This document shows positions 8,848 through 17,121 of a stretch of DNA of 64,000 nt, piece by piece. A model generated the notes under the pieces. It made no database searches and was not told where the DNA came from. It saw only the letters and a program-made list of their open reading frames with translations. The stretch lies in contig CAWVIZ010000005.1 in the NCBI GenBank assembly GCA_963929535.1, positions 1 through 64,000 of the forward strand, read 5' to 3'. Source of the DNA: Pullilachnospira sp963929535 (GTDB taxonomy: Bacteria; Bacillota; Clostridia; Lachnospirales; Lachnospiraceae). Made by a program: the position numbers and the translations under genes. How positions within the stretch are numbered: position 1 is the first letter of the stretch; every line of letters begins with the position of its first letter.

Positions 8848-9889
8848 TTAATATTTTAAAATATAGTTCATGGTGTCATCCGGGGAAATTCCGTAGCGGA
8901 TACACTCCAGAACCGTGGTAAGCCGGTCGATCTCATGCTCCTTATGGTAAAAGTAACAGTAGATACAGGCGGCGGAATAGGGATCTTTTCTGGTTTCTCC
9001 AAGCAGGATATGCTTCATGATCCATGAATACATTTCCTCCAGGGTTTCCGGGCCCAGACGTTCAAACCGCCGTCCGTAATAGGTCTGTGCCAGGAGCGAT
9101 TCAAAGAGACTCATATTCTCCGCTTCCACCAGCGCGGCGGTTTCCTTCTGGCTGATCTTGTAGTTTACAGGGATCAGCAGCGCGTAGATATCGGCTGTGG
9201 CCATGCGGTAATACTTTCTTGGAGCGGTAGATCCACTGCAGGTTCAGCAGATCAAACTTGCTGCCGTAGGCCCTGGTGATCTCTTCCAGATCTTTCTTTT
9301 TAAAGATCTTGTCCTTGGTCTTCCAGATCACGCTGAAATAGTACAGATCCAGTGTCATCTCGTAATCGAAAAGGGTAGGTTCCTCAATGCCGGACAGCGA
9401 ACGGAGGGGGATATAATACGGAGTCCCCTTCAGATTCTCCACAAACTCCTGAATGGAGGACGCGGCGGTCAGACGGCTGATGTCCAGTCTGGAATGCTGG
9501 TCAAAAAAAGGTTTGAACAGGGAGAGATCCAGATCCACATCCCGGTGATCAAAGATCTTGTTCAGGCATTCCTTCATGAGGCGGACTTCATATCTTCCGA
9601 AATAGAGATCCAGGAACTTTCGCTGGTTCACATTGGCAAAACGGTAAACTTTGGCGAAATCCTCATGGACCGAATTTATCAGAAGCTGCTCGATCCTGCC
9701 GCGATGCAGCTCCGATTCGGAGAGGGAAGCCCAGGTGTGTTCATAAGCAGGCCGCTGCTTCAGCCAGGCTACGGCTTGGGGAACACTTTTCTGCTCGGCC
9801 AGCTCCCGGTACTGGGTATCCGTAAGAAGACGGCTCTGCATAGCGCGGAGCTTGGTGGCAAGCCCGCTGTAGGACAGTAAATTTCCCAT
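8848..9889 (-). pseudogene. ntpC: V-type ATP synthase subunit C, split by a +1 frameshift
   Basis: Subunit C (d-type) is the funnel that links the rotor shaft to the membrane ring. The first part starts at ATG 9889 (MGNLLSYSGLATKLRAMQSR) and keeps family sequence to LLNLQWIYRSKK; it then leaves frame and ends at 9101. The second part, ending in DDTMNYILKY at 8848, is in the next frame. Removing one A from the AAA run on the - strand (9215-9217) joins IYRSKK to YYRMATADIYALLIPVNY, giving 346 residues, the usual length. Its neighbour ntpI is also frameshifted, so either the operon is decaying or the assembly has homopolymer errors. Confidence 0.85.
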
Positions 9890-9896
9890 GTCTGCA

Positions 9897-10208
9897 TCAC
9901 TTCCTGATTATATTATGATAAATTTCATCGGTAATCCTGCCATGGTCCCTGGCATACGTCTCGTCCATCCGGCGAAGGGTGTCAGCCATGCGGGACTCCA
10001 GCCTTCTGAGCTCTGCCTCAGACTGGCTTTGAAGCGCGGCGCGAAGCTCTTCCAGCTCCCTGCGGGCAGATTCTTCAACCCGGGCGTCACAGGCGGCGAT
10101 CCGCTCTTCCTGCTCCTGATCCATCTGCCGTTTTTCGCTGGCGGCAGATTCCATGATCCGGGATGCGGCAGTTTCGATTTCAGATAATTTGTCAATAATC
10201 TGTTCCAT
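9897..10208 (-). CDS. V-type ATPase subunit G/H-like stalk protein
   Basis: The 103-residue protein is almost entirely a charged coiled-coil (many E, R, A, Q; no membrane segment), starting MEQIIDKLSEIETAASRIME. This matches the small peripheral-stalk subunit (G, H or NtpF by different naming schemes) that pairs with subunit E. It is the first gene of the nine-gene operon and stops 7 bases before subunit C starts. Coiled-coils are weakly diagnostic, so the call rests on size, composition and position. Confidence 0.75.
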   Translation of the reverse strand: MEQIIDKLSEIETAASRIMESAASEKRQMDQEQEERIAACDARVEESARRELEELRAALQSQSEAELRRLESRMADTLRRMDETYARDHGRITDEIYHNIIRK

Positions 10209-10239
10209 ATCTTTGTTTTCTCCTTATTGCAATTCAGCC

Positions 10240-10310
10240 TTCTGCTGTTCCGCGAAGGTCGCTGTATGCCGGCGGCATACGCTGCGCGCCGGCCGACAAA
10301 GAGTGCAGAT
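10240..10310. repeat. Partial copy of the dispersed palindromic repeat
   Basis: The leader of the V-ATPase operon contains CAATTCAGCCTTCTGC followed by a GC-rich palindromic block (ATGCCGGCGGCAT at 10266-10278 and GCGCGCCGGCC at 10284-10294). The first part resembles one end of the GTTACAGTTCAGCC elements; the opposite end is not clear. Confidence 0.4.
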
Positions 10311-10393
10311 TCAACCGCGAATACAGCAAGGTATCTGGACCGCGGACAGCAGTGTTTTTTCAGAGATTGACCTCGAAAACAACCTTTGCTGGT

Positions 10394-10422
10394 ATTCTAC
10401 ACCCTTTTCAAAAAAAAGTAAA
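10394..10422 (-). promoter_or_regulatory. Candidate promoter of the V-ATPase operon
   Basis: On the - strand TTTACT (10422-10417) and TAGAAT (10399-10394) are separated by 17 bases, a fair match to a housekeeping sigma promoter. It would give a leader of about 180 bases containing the repeat. The 10209-10566 gap otherwise holds only trmB upstream sequence. Confidence 0.4.
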
Positions 10423-10566
10423 TCAAACTTTCAAATTGGTTCAATTTATAGTAAAATAGAAGCATCTTTTTTGCAGGGTTGCACAAAACACGTCATTTTA
10501 TACGATAATTATAATGAAGAAAATGGAAAATATGGAGGCTTACTGTTTTACAGAAAGGAAGATTTT

Positions 10567-11211
10567 ATGAGGCTTAGAAATATTCAGGGTTCCAGGGAGG
10601 CTATCGCCGCCAGCGCTTGTGTCGTTCATGAGCCGGAGAGGAACAGAGGAAGATGGAAAGAGGTGTTCGGTAATTCCAGCCCCATACACATCGAGGTTGG
10701 GATGGGAAAAGGGCGTTTTATCATGGAAATGGCCGCTCTTCACCCGGAGAACAATTACATAGGAATCGAGATGTACGACAGTGTGCTGCTGCGGGCGGTG
10801 CAGAAATGGCAGAAGCTGGAGGAAAAACCGGCGAATCTTCTTTTTATCCGTATGGATGCCAGAACACTTCCGGAGGTATTTGATGAGGGAGAGGTGGAGA
10901 GGATTTATCTGAATTTTTCCGATCCCTGGCCCAAGGACCGCCATGCCAAGCGAAGGCTTACCTCCCGGCAGTTTCTGGAGCGGTATGACAGGATCCTCTC
11001 CCGGGACGGGCAGGTGGAATTCAAGACGGATAACAGAGATCTGTTTTCCTTTTCTCTTCTGGAGGCCCCGGCTGCAGGCTGGAAGGTGACGGCCCATACC
11101 TTTGACCTGCACCACGATCCGAAGCTGATGCAGGGAAACGTGATGACGGAATATGAGGAAAAGTTTTCCTCCCTGGGGAATCCCATTCATAAGATGATCA
11201 TAGAAAGATGA
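10567..11211 (+). CDS. trmB: tRNA (guanine-N7-)-methyltransferase
   Basis: TrmB puts a methyl group on N7 of G46 in the variable loop of tRNA, using S-adenosylmethionine. The 214-residue protein has the SAM-binding HIEVGMGKGRF motif (about residues 39-49), YIGIEMYDSVLLRA, and the family signature YLNFSDPWPKDRHAKRR near residue 117, which includes the catalytic-region Asp. The ATG at 10567 follows AGAAAGGAAG and gives the normal family length; longer in-frame sequence upstream is AT-rich and non-coding in character. It stands alone, divergent from the V-ATPase operon. Confidence 0.95.
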   Translation: MRLRNIQGSREAIAASACVVHEPERNRGRWKEVFGNSSPIHIEVGMGKGRFIMEMAALHPENNYIGIEMYDSVLLRAVQKWQKLEEKPANLLFIRMDARTLPEVFDEGEVERIYLNFSDPWPKDRHAKRRLTSRQFLERYDRILSRDGQVEFKTDNRDLFSFSLLEAPAAGWKVTAHTFDLHHDPKLMQGNVMTEYEEKFSSLGNPIHKMIIER

Positions 11212-11304
11212 GAAATGTGTCGCTGTTTCGGAAACGGCGCATACCATATAGTATCCGGCGTACCGGTCAGCATGCATCCTGTACGCCGGTGATCCTCTGA
11301 AAGA

Positions 11305-11481
11305 ATGGAGGCGGCGCCGGTGTTAAAAAAAAGGAAATGCGCCAGGCCCCCTCTGTGGGGCTGGAGCTACAGCAATCCTCAGTGGGATCGGAGAGTGACG
11401 AGAATCCACGATTCTGTGAAGGAACTGGACGATTTTTTGGGAAGCAAAAAACAGGGTAAAAGAAAAATGAAAAAAATGTAA
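11305..11481 (+). CDS. Possible 58-residue basic small protein
   Basis: An open frame from ATG 11305 to TAA 11481 encodes a basic peptide containing PPLWGWSYSNPQWDRRVTRI and then HDSVKELDDFLGSKK, ending in a run of lysines. The Trp-rich middle and the amphipathic tail look protein-like and the frame spans most of the gap between trmB and the tRNA gene. There is no clear ribosome binding site before 11305 and no family that I recognise. The first codons may not be part of the real product. Function unknown. Confidence 0.35.
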   Translation: MEAAPVLKKRKCARPPLWGWSYSNPQWDRRVTRIHDSVKELDDFLGSKKQGKRKMKKM

Positions 11482-11489
11482 AAAAGTAC

Positions 11490-11518
11490 TTGCATTTTTC
11501 CTGAACATCGCATATAAT
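11490..11518 (+). promoter_or_regulatory. Promoter of tRNA-Lys
   Basis: TTGCAT (11490-11495) and a perfect TATAAT (11513-11518) are separated by 17 bases. The tRNA begins 40 bases further on. Confidence 0.75.
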
Positions 11519-11557
11519 ACATCTTGTGCCACGGAAGTGGTAAAAAACAAAAGACAA

Positions 11558-11630
11558 GCGCCTTTAGCTCAGCTGGTAGAGCAGTAGACTCTTAATCTAT
11601 TTGTCCAGGGTTCGAGTCCCTGAAGGCGCA
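11558..11630 (+). tRNA. tRNA-Lys (anticodon CTT)
   Basis: A 73-base cloverleaf: the acceptor arms GCGCCTT and AAGGCGC pair (11558-11564 with 11623-11629), the D arm is TAGCTCAGCTGGTAGAGC, the anticodon loop is CTCTTAA with anticodon CTT, and the T arm contains GGTTCGAGTCC. The 3' CCA is not encoded. It decodes AAG. A hairpin with a T-rich tail follows at about 11636-11690. Confidence 0.95.
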
Positions 11631-11635
11631 CTAAA

Positions 11636-11690
11636 AGCACTGTTTTTGCAGACTGGGAGCTGCGGGGACGGTGTTTTTATTTTTCCTTTA
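11636..11690 (+). terminator. Probable terminator after tRNA-Lys
   Basis: GCACTGTTTTTGCAG (from 11637) can pair, with G-U pairs, with CTGCGGGGACGGTGT, and GTTTTTATTTTTCC follows. The rest of the gap to 11927 shows no convincing gene; a 65-codon - frame across it (11785-11982) overlaps the XRE gene and has no support. Confidence 0.5.
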
Positions 11691-11927
11691 AGATCGGGGG
11701 ATCAGGAACATCTGCATTTCTCCTGCGGCTGTGCAGGCGATGTATTTCGTATAAGATTTCGTGATTACACTTGGGCGGATAGGATTACACCTGACCAGGC
11801 GGCGGAGATGCCATTAGACTCCGGCCGTATATTTCCGCCGCCTGTTTGCTGACCTCCCTGACAATACTTTTTACATATCGGATGCCGGTGGAAAACTGTT
11901 TGAGTCCGGCTTTACCGCAGCGACACT

Positions 11928-12143
11928 CTATTGGTTCATATGCTTCTGATCTGTTCTCCCCAATAAAAAATCTGTAGAACACTGAAAATAGTCAGCGATC
12001 TTTATCAGAATTTCCACAGGGATATCTCTGGTGCCTGATTCATAGTGGGATAATGCGCGCTGGCTGATATTCAGGATAGCGGCAAGCTCTGTCTGTGTAA
12101 GATCCAGGTCTTCTCGTAAGTCTTTGATGCGTTGCAGTCTCAT
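11928..12143 (-). CDS. Small XRE-family transcriptional regulator
   Basis: A 71-residue single-domain helix-turn-helix protein of the Cro/CI type: MRLQRIKDLREDLDLTQTEL, then LAAILNISQRALSHYESGTRDIP (recognition helix) and IADYFQCSTDFLLGRTD, the common end of this family. ATG 12143 is chosen because AAGGAA lies 8 bases upstream and the domain starts there; the frame is open 21 codons further but that part is not domain-like. A perfect palindrome upstream (12174-12190) is a likely autoregulatory operator. No toxin or phage partner is next to it. Confidence 0.85.
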   Translation of the reverse strand: MRLQRIKDLREDLDLTQTELAAILNISQRALSHYESGTRDIPVEILIKIADYFQCSTDFLLGRTDQKHMNQ

Positions 12144-12164
12144 GAGCTCATTCCTTTTTGGGAA

Positions 12165-12190
12165 ATTATAGTATAGAACAAAATGTTCTA
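12165..12190 (-). promoter_or_regulatory. XRE gene promoter with palindromic operator
   Basis: On the - strand TATAAT lies at 12170-12165. Just upstream of it, TAGAACA-AAA-TGTTCTA (12174-12190) forms a perfect 7-bp dyad, and a further AGAACAAAATG half-site copy lies at about 12200. The dyad covers the region between the -35 and -10 elements, so binding would block RNA polymerase. Confidence 0.55.
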
Positions 12191-12238
12191 TTGAAATTAA
12201 GAACAAAATGGGCTAAAATGAAATGACAGACGATCTGT

Positions 12239-12260
12239 GATCCCGCTGCCTGCAGCGGGA
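12239..12260. repeat. Short GATCCCGCTGC palindrome
   Basis: GATCCCGCTGC faces GCAGCGGGA around 12239-12260. The same palindromic core with a 4-7 base loop recurs near 38,630 and at 48,918-48,943. Confidence 0.5.
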
Positions 12261-12339
12261 AGAGGAAAATATTCTGAAGCGGTGACGGCCCGATCACGGT
12301 CTGCCGCGCCTTTTGTACTGTGCAGAAGGGAGGAGAAGC

Positions 12340-13356
12340 GTGTCACACAGACCTGTATTATATATAGTAGTTCCGTGTTATAACGAGGAGGAGGTCCTCC
12401 CTGTCACTTCCGGAATATTTCTGGATAAGCTGCTGTCCATGGAGAAGGCAGGGAAGGTGGATCACAGAAGCAGGATTCTTTTTGTGGATGACGGGTCCGG
12501 AGACCATACCTGGATGATCATCAGGAAACTGGCAGAGAAAGACCGGCATTTTTCCGGTATCCGCCTCAGCCGCAACCGGGGACATCAGAATGCGCTTCTG
12601 GCAGGACTGACAGAGGCAGAAAGCCGGTGTGATATCACGATTTCCATTGACTGCGACGGACAGGACGATGTGGACGCCATGGACAGGATGGTGGAGGAAT
12701 ATCAGAATGGCTGTGAGATCGTATACGGGGTCAGGAGCAGCAGAGAGACGGATACTTTTTTCAAACGGTTTACGGCCCAGAGTTTCTACAGGCTGCTTCG
12801 GCGGATGGGAGCGGATGTGGTCTATGACCATGCGGACTATCGGCTGGTGTCCAGCAGGGTGCTGAAGGAGCTTGATAATTTTAAAGAAGTGAATATTTTT
12901 CTGAGAGGTATGTTTCCGCTGGTGGGGTTTAAAAGTACCTCCGTCTATTATGAGAGGAGGAGCAGGATAGCGGGAAAAAGCCATTATCCCCTGAGAAAAA
13001 TGACTGCGCTGGCCTTCAACGGTATCACCAGTCTGTCTGTCCGGCCGCTGCAGATGGTGCTGGCGGTCGGCCTGGTAATGGCGCTCCTGAGTTTTTGCGG
13101 AATTCTCTGGGCAGTTGCGGCGGCGCTTATGGGAAGGGCCGTTTCCGGCTGGGCAAGTGTTGTCTGCATCGTGTGCTTTATCGGAGGGATCCAGCTGACG
13201 GTTTTGGGGCTGATCGGAGAGTATGTGGGGAAGATCTACCTGGAAACCAAGGGAAGGCCCAGATTTATTGTCAGTGAGAAGACTGAGACACCGGAGGAAG
13301 AAACGGGCATGGGAGGAGAAAATGAGGAGTGTGGGGATATTTCTGAGGAAGCATAA
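12340..13356 (+). CDS. Family 2 glycosyltransferase, GtrB/DPM1-like
   Basis: The 338-residue protein resembles bactoprenol-phosphate glycosyltransferases, which move a sugar from a nucleotide sugar to undecaprenyl phosphate on the cytoplasmic face. Visible features are the GT-A start YIVVPCYNEEE, the metal-binding ISIDCDGQDD region near residue 105, and two membrane helices near residues 230-255 and 265-300 ahead of a YLETKGRPRF tail. GTG 12340 is chosen: GGGAGGAG lies 4-6 bases upstream and the protein begins directly before the GT-A fold. The gene overlaps the next one by 35 bases, so they are probably coupled. The sugar is unknown. Confidence 0.88.
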   Translation: MSHRPVLYIVVPCYNEEEVLPVTSGIFLDKLLSMEKAGKVDHRSRILFVDDGSGDHTWMIIRKLAEKDRHFSGIRLSRNRGHQNALLAGLTEAESRCDITISIDCDGQDDVDAMDRMVEEYQNGCEIVYGVRSSRETDTFFKRFTAQSFYRLLRRMGADVVYDHADYRLVSSRVLKELDNFKEVNIFLRGMFPLVGFKSTSVYYERRSRIAGKSHYPLRKMTALAFNGITSLSVRPLQMVLAVGLVMALLSFCGILWAVAAALMGRAVSGWASVVCIVCFIGGIQLTVLGLIGEYVGKIYLETKGRPRFIVSEKTETPEEETGMGGENEECGDISEEA

Positions 13357-15022
13357 AGGAAAGCTGTGGTTTGCGGTATCTCTGAATCTTGTGATCCTGG
13401 TCTGCACCCTTGCGCTTATGCCGCCTTTGTATGAGTCCAACGACGATGTGGCGATCCGGGAGCTGATCAATGGCGCAAGAGAAGTGAGGGATCCTCATCT
13501 GGTTTATCAGAATATTGTTTTGGGAATCATTTATAAAATACTGTATCATTTTACCATTGGAGTTCCCTGGTACGATCTGGTACAGTATTTTACTGTCCTG
13601 GCATCTCTGACAGCTGTTGCCTACGTATTTCTCAACCGGCTGGAGACTGGACGGGGGCTGATGGCTGTGCTGATCCTGCAGATGTTTTTTGCTTTTGAGT
13701 GTTATGTGAGACCCCAGTATACCAAGACTGCGGGGATCGCGGCGGCATCCGGACTCCTTTTGCTTTTCTGGCTGGTGAGAAGAGAGCGTATGCGCTGGTG
13801 GGAGGCAGTCTGGGGAACCGGCCTGGCATGTATGGGATTCATGTACCGGAATACGGAAGCGGCAGTCTGCATGGTTATCGTATCAGCGCTGGGCCTGCAT
13901 ACCCTTATGAGCATGAAGGGGGAGCGCCGGGAAGGGATCAGAAGAGTCCTGAGAAGGGCACTCTGTATATTCGGGACACTGGCAGTTCTTCTGACTTCCC
14001 TATATGCGGTGGATTTCTGGGCATATGAGACGGTTCCCATGTGGAAATCGTATAAAGAATTTAATAAACTGAGGACGGAGCTTCTGGATTACGGTTTCCC
14101 TGACTATGCCTCCAATCAGGAAGGGTACGAAATGCTGGGGATCAATGAGGATGCCCTGGCACTTTATTCCTCCTGGAACTTTAATGACCCGGACAAGTTT
14201 CAGGTGCCGGTTATGGAGCAGCTGGTGCAGATGAAACCGGCGAGAAGGCTGACTGGGGATACCGTGAGAGCATTTGCGGAAACTGTGCCGGATATCCTGG
14301 CAGACAGCTATACGTTTCACTGCGCGGCTTTCTTTCTTCTGATGTGGCTGATCTGGGGAAAACACAGGGGGAGGGAATGGATCAGCCTGCTTTATGCGGG
14401 AGTCCTATGGGGGCTTTTCTACCTGTATCTTTTCTATATGGGAAGGTACGGCGTGAACCGGGTAGACACCGGTCTGTGGTTTGCGGTATCTCTGGTGGCG
14501 GGATACTTCCTGAATGGGGAATGGGATTCCGGACACCAACGGAGGATCCGCGCCGCGCTGACGGTTTTGCTGTGCGGACTGGCACTGTGGACGGGACAAA
14601 GGAACTGCCGTCCGTATCTCAGGGTGTACCACCAGGAAGACGAAGCGCAGAGGACCGCGCTGAGGCAGGTTCTGGAGGCGCTGGGATCTGATCAGGAAAA
14701 TCTGTATCTGATAAAGGGAGGGTGCGTCTCCGAATACAATTGCTATGGGACCTTTGACACCATGCCAGGGGGGATCCTGAATAATATGTGCTGGCTGAGC
14801 GGCTGGGACTGCAATCTGGCAGGACAGAAAAAGGTTCTGGAGAATTTTGGGGTTTCCAATCCTTTCCGGGATCTGATAAACCGGCAGGATGTGATCCTGG
14901 TGGACAACAATATTGAATTGACGCTGCGGTATATCAGAGCATACTATGACGGGAACGCAGAGGCGGAATTCCTGAAGACGGTGGGAAATGTGAACCTGTA
15001 CAGGATCGTGTCGGATCCATAG
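13322..15022 (+). CDS. Large polytopic membrane protein, possible GT-C type glycosyltransferase
   Basis: The 566-residue protein has about ten hydrophobic segments, a loop PLYESNDDVAIRELINGARE directly after the first helix, and a soluble C-terminal part of about 130 residues. A polytopic protein with an acidic first loop behind a GtrB-like enzyme is typical of glycosyltransferases that use a lipid-linked sugar on the outer face, for example to decorate wall polymers. I infer this from context; no family motif is certain. ATG 13322 follows GGGAGGAGA and is preferred to a longer frame from 13223 that lies inside the previous gene. Confidence 0.6.
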   Translation: MRSVGIFLRKHKGKLWFAVSLNLVILVCTLALMPPLYESNDDVAIRELINGAREVRDPHLVYQNIVLGIIYKILYHFTIGVPWYDLVQYFTVLASLTAVAYVFLNRLETGRGLMAVLILQMFFAFECYVRPQYTKTAGIAAASGLLLLFWLVRRERMRWWEAVWGTGLACMGFMYRNTEAAVCMVIVSALGLHTLMSMKGERREGIRRVLRRALCIFGTLAVLLTSLYAVDFWAYETVPMWKSYKEFNKLRTELLDYGFPDYASNQEGYEMLGINEDALALYSSWNFNDPDKFQVPVMEQLVQMKPARRLTGDTVRAFAETVPDILADSYTFHCAAFFLLMWLIWGKHRGREWISLLYAGVLWGLFYLYLFYMGRYGVNRVDTGLWFAVSLVAGYFLNGEWDSGHQRRIRAALTVLLCGLALWTGQRNCRPYLRVYHQEDEAQRTALRQVLEALGSDQENLYLIKGGCVSEYNCYGTFDTMPGGILNNMCWLSGWDCNLAGQKKVLENFGVSNPFRDLINRQDVILVDNNIELTLRYIRAYYDGNAEAEFLKTVGNVNLYRIVSDP

Positions 15023-15036
15023 GAAGATAAAAATTC

Positions 15037-15065
15037 TTGTAGCGCCCTCCCCTCCGTGATAGAAT
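15037..15065 (+). promoter_or_regulatory. Promoter of the TrmH-family gene
   Basis: TTGTAG (15037-15042) and TAGAAT (15060-15065) are 17 bases apart, 32 bases before the GTG start. Confidence 0.55.
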
Positions 15066-15096
15066 AGGATCACAAACGATCAGGGAGGCAACTGCA

Positions 15097-15827
15097 GTGA
15101 ACCGTGATGTACAATTGAAGAAATACGCAAAAAAATTCGATTATTCTTATACCCTGGGAGCGTTTCCCACCATTGAGCTTCTGAAAAACCAGCCCCGGCA
15201 TGTGCTGAAGGTGCTTCTCCATCCGGATATGAACAGCCAGTCCCAGCTGGAGCTGATCAGCGGTCTGTGCCGGGACAACGGAATTCCTCTGGAGCGGGCT
15301 CCCAAGGCGGTGGAGAAGCTGCGGGATAAGGAGAATATCTTTGCCGTGGGCGTATTTGAGAAATATTCCAATGATCTGAATCCCCAGGAAAATCATATTG
15401 TTCTGGTAAATCCCAGCGATATGGGAAACATGGGGACGATCATCCGCACCAGTATCGGTTTCGGGATCCGGAATCTGGCGGTCGTGGAGCCGGCGGTGGA
15501 TCTTTTCAATCCCAAGGTGGTGAGGGCATCCATGGGATCTCTGTTTCAGATGAATTTCCACTATTATCAGAGCTTTGAGGAATACAGAAGCACGGCGGGG
15601 CAGCGAAATCTTTATCCCTTTATGCTGAAAGGGGCAGTGCCGCTTCAGGAGCTGGAAAGAGATCCGGGGAAACATTTTCTCTGATTTTTGGAAATGAGGC
15701 CACCGGCCTGCCGGATTCTTTTTGTCAGGTGGGGCAGAGTGTCGTCATACGTCATACCGATCATATTGATTCGCTGAACCTGGCTCTGGCTACGGGAATC
15801 GGTATCTACGAGTTTACCAGACGGTAA
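15097..15827 (+). pseudogene. TrmH/SpoU-family RNA 2'-O-methyltransferase, frameshifted near the 3' end
   Basis: Enzymes of this family methylate 2'-O of a ribose in tRNA or rRNA with SAM, using a knotted SPOUT fold. GTG 15097 follows AGGGAGG by 8 bases. The first 195 codons hold motif 1 (NPSDMGNMGTIIRTSIGFG) and motif 2 (VVRASMGSLFQM). The frame then meets TGA at 15682. One extra T in the TTTT run at 15675-15678 restores HFSLIFGNEATGLPD and the motif 3 region DSLNLALATGIGIYEFTRR, ending at 15827 with 243 residues. Without the third motif the SAM site would be lost. It is either a real mutation or a homopolymer sequencing error. Confidence 0.85.
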
Positions 15828-15917
15828 TTCCGGGGATGATTCTGCGGCTGGGCGCGGTTTCCGGCGGGCCAGAAAGCATTATCCATCATATGCCGGGGCG
15901 ATTTTCATATCAAATTT

Positions 15918-15968
15918 AAGGGTCAGATCCTCTGCCGCTGAAAATATGGGATCTGGCCTTTTGCAATC
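15918..15968 (+). terminator. Terminator after the TrmH-family gene
   Basis: AAGGGTCAGATCC and GGATCTGGCCTT pair with one bulge and are followed by a TTTTGC tract around 15950-15968. Confidence 0.7.
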
Positions 15969-16007
15969 TTTTACTGCACATTCGACAAATTTTCCACTAC
16001 AACTTTA

Positions 16008-16036
16008 ATGACAGCGGAGGGATTTTCCGTTATACT
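16008..16036 (+). promoter_or_regulatory. Candidate promoter upstream of a small ORF
   Basis: ATGACA (16008-16013) and TATACT (16031-16036) are 17 bases apart, in a gap of 845 bases (15828-16672) that otherwise holds a terminator, one possible small gene and a palindromic element. Confidence 0.35.
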
Positions 16037-16084
16037 ATGATATATAGAAAATGTTCTTCCGAAATACGGATCCGGGGAGGCTCT

Positions 16085-16231
16085 TTGGAACTGGAACCAT
16101 TCCATTTCACCCTGGCGAAGAACGGTTTCTATGTATACCTGCAGAGGAAGATGCTGAAAGAGTACGAAAAGAGGATCGCTGTTTCCAGGGCAGCGGGGGA
16201 ATATCCCGCTGCCGGCGGCGGACGATTTTAA
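16085..16231 (+). CDS. Possible 48-residue small protein
   Basis: TTG 16085 follows GGGGAGG by about 5 bases and opens a frame to 16231. The middle, PFHFTLAKNGFYVYLQRKML followed by KEYEKRIAV, reads like a real amphipathic basic peptide; the last 12 residues (Ala/Gly-rich) do not. There is a candidate promoter 50 bases upstream. I do not recognise a family. It could also be a decayed gene end. Confidence 0.3.
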   Translation: MELEPFHFTLAKNGFYVYLQRKMLKEYEKRIAVSRAAGEYPAAGGGRF

Positions 16232-16472
16232 AGAACAGAAGATACGGCAATTCCTTTTGCGGCGCGGGAACCGGATCTGCGGTCCCCCTGACGAAATGAA
16301 GTTTTCTGCGGGGCGGATGTGCCGACAGATGTTTGCGGGACCGGCCTGGAAAATGGGAGCTTTTATATATTTCCGTTTATAGTCCGGAAGCTTCCCGATG
16401 GTCTCAGACGGCTCCCCATATGACAGATCTGCGGCAGAAGATCCGGGGGCGGTTCCTGTGCGGGACCAGGCG

Positions 16473-16576
16473 TAACAGCTCAGCCTTTCCCCCTGTCCTG
16501 CGCGGGCGCTGGTCTGTGAGTACGGCAGATTGGCTGCAGGCGCTGGGGCGGGCAAAACTGAAAGGCTGAACTGTTA
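16473..16576. repeat. 104-bp element with terminal inverted repeats
   Basis: TAACAGCTCAGCCTTT (16473-16488) and AAAGGCTGAACTGTTA (16561-16576) pair at 15 of 16 positions. The ends match the elements at 6.76 and 38.54 kb; the interior is different. No open frame of interest is inside it. Confidence 0.7.
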
Positions 16577-16672
16577 TGGATCGGGCTGCGCTGCAGAGGA
16601 TTGGGATAAAGAGTCCGGGAAAATGGTCAGAGAAGAGCAGGGACTGGCAGGGCAGACTGCGGGAGGAGAGAG

Positions 16673-17089
16673 ATGAACGGATTTCAATTTCCCATCATTG
16701 ATATGAAGGCAACAGGGGAGAGGATAAGAGGCGAATGTCTGCAGCGGGGGTATTCAGCCAGAGAGATCAAAGAATACCTGGGGCTTGGATCCATACAGTC
16801 AGTATATAATTGGTTTGGGGGGAAGACTCTGCCCTCCCTGGAGCATATGTTTGCCCTGAGCTGCCTTCTGGCGAAGAGTTTGGAAGAGCTGGTCGTCATG
16901 AAGGGCAGGTGTCAGGACCAGGAGGAGGACGCCGGTTTTCATATGTCCCCGGGGAATCCGGTTCCGGCAGAAGATATTGGGAAAGCGGAATCCCGGGAAG
17001 ATATCCGGGATATGAGCGCCGGAGACAGACTGTGGCAATATTGGAGAAGGGCTCCCTCCGCGGCAGAGGGCGGAGCATACAGCTTTTGA
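16673..17089 (+). CDS. HTH regulator with unstructured tail
   Basis: The 138-residue protein starts at ATG 16673 after GGGAGGAGAG. Residues 10-72 form a helix-turn-helix domain of the XRE type: IRGECLQRGYSAREIKEYLG, IQSVYNWFGGKTLPSLEHMF and LAKSLEELVV. The rest (73-138) is charged and low in structure. The domain resembles the small regulators common in Lachnospiraceae accessory loci. It is followed within 105 bases by a second HTH gene that has its own operator and promoter. Target unknown. Confidence 0.75.
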   Translation: MNGFQFPIIDMKATGERIRGECLQRGYSAREIKEYLGLGSIQSVYNWFGGKTLPSLEHMFALSCLLAKSLEELVVMKGRCQDQEEDAGFHMSPGNPVPAEDIGKAESREDIRDMSAGDRLWQYWRRAPSAAEGGAYSF

Positions 17090-17121
17090 CAGTTTTGGCA
17101 AAGGATACCAGTGCATTTGTT

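Noticed and set aside
8290..9222. Programmed frameshifting in ntpI and ntpC
   Set aside because: No slippery heptamer or downstream pseudoknot is evident, and programmed shifts are not known for these subunits; mutation or sequencing error is simpler.
15971..16555. 194-codon - strand frame in the 16-kb gap
   Set aside because: Low-complexity Ala/Pro/Ser start inside a palindromic element and no start signal; judged random.
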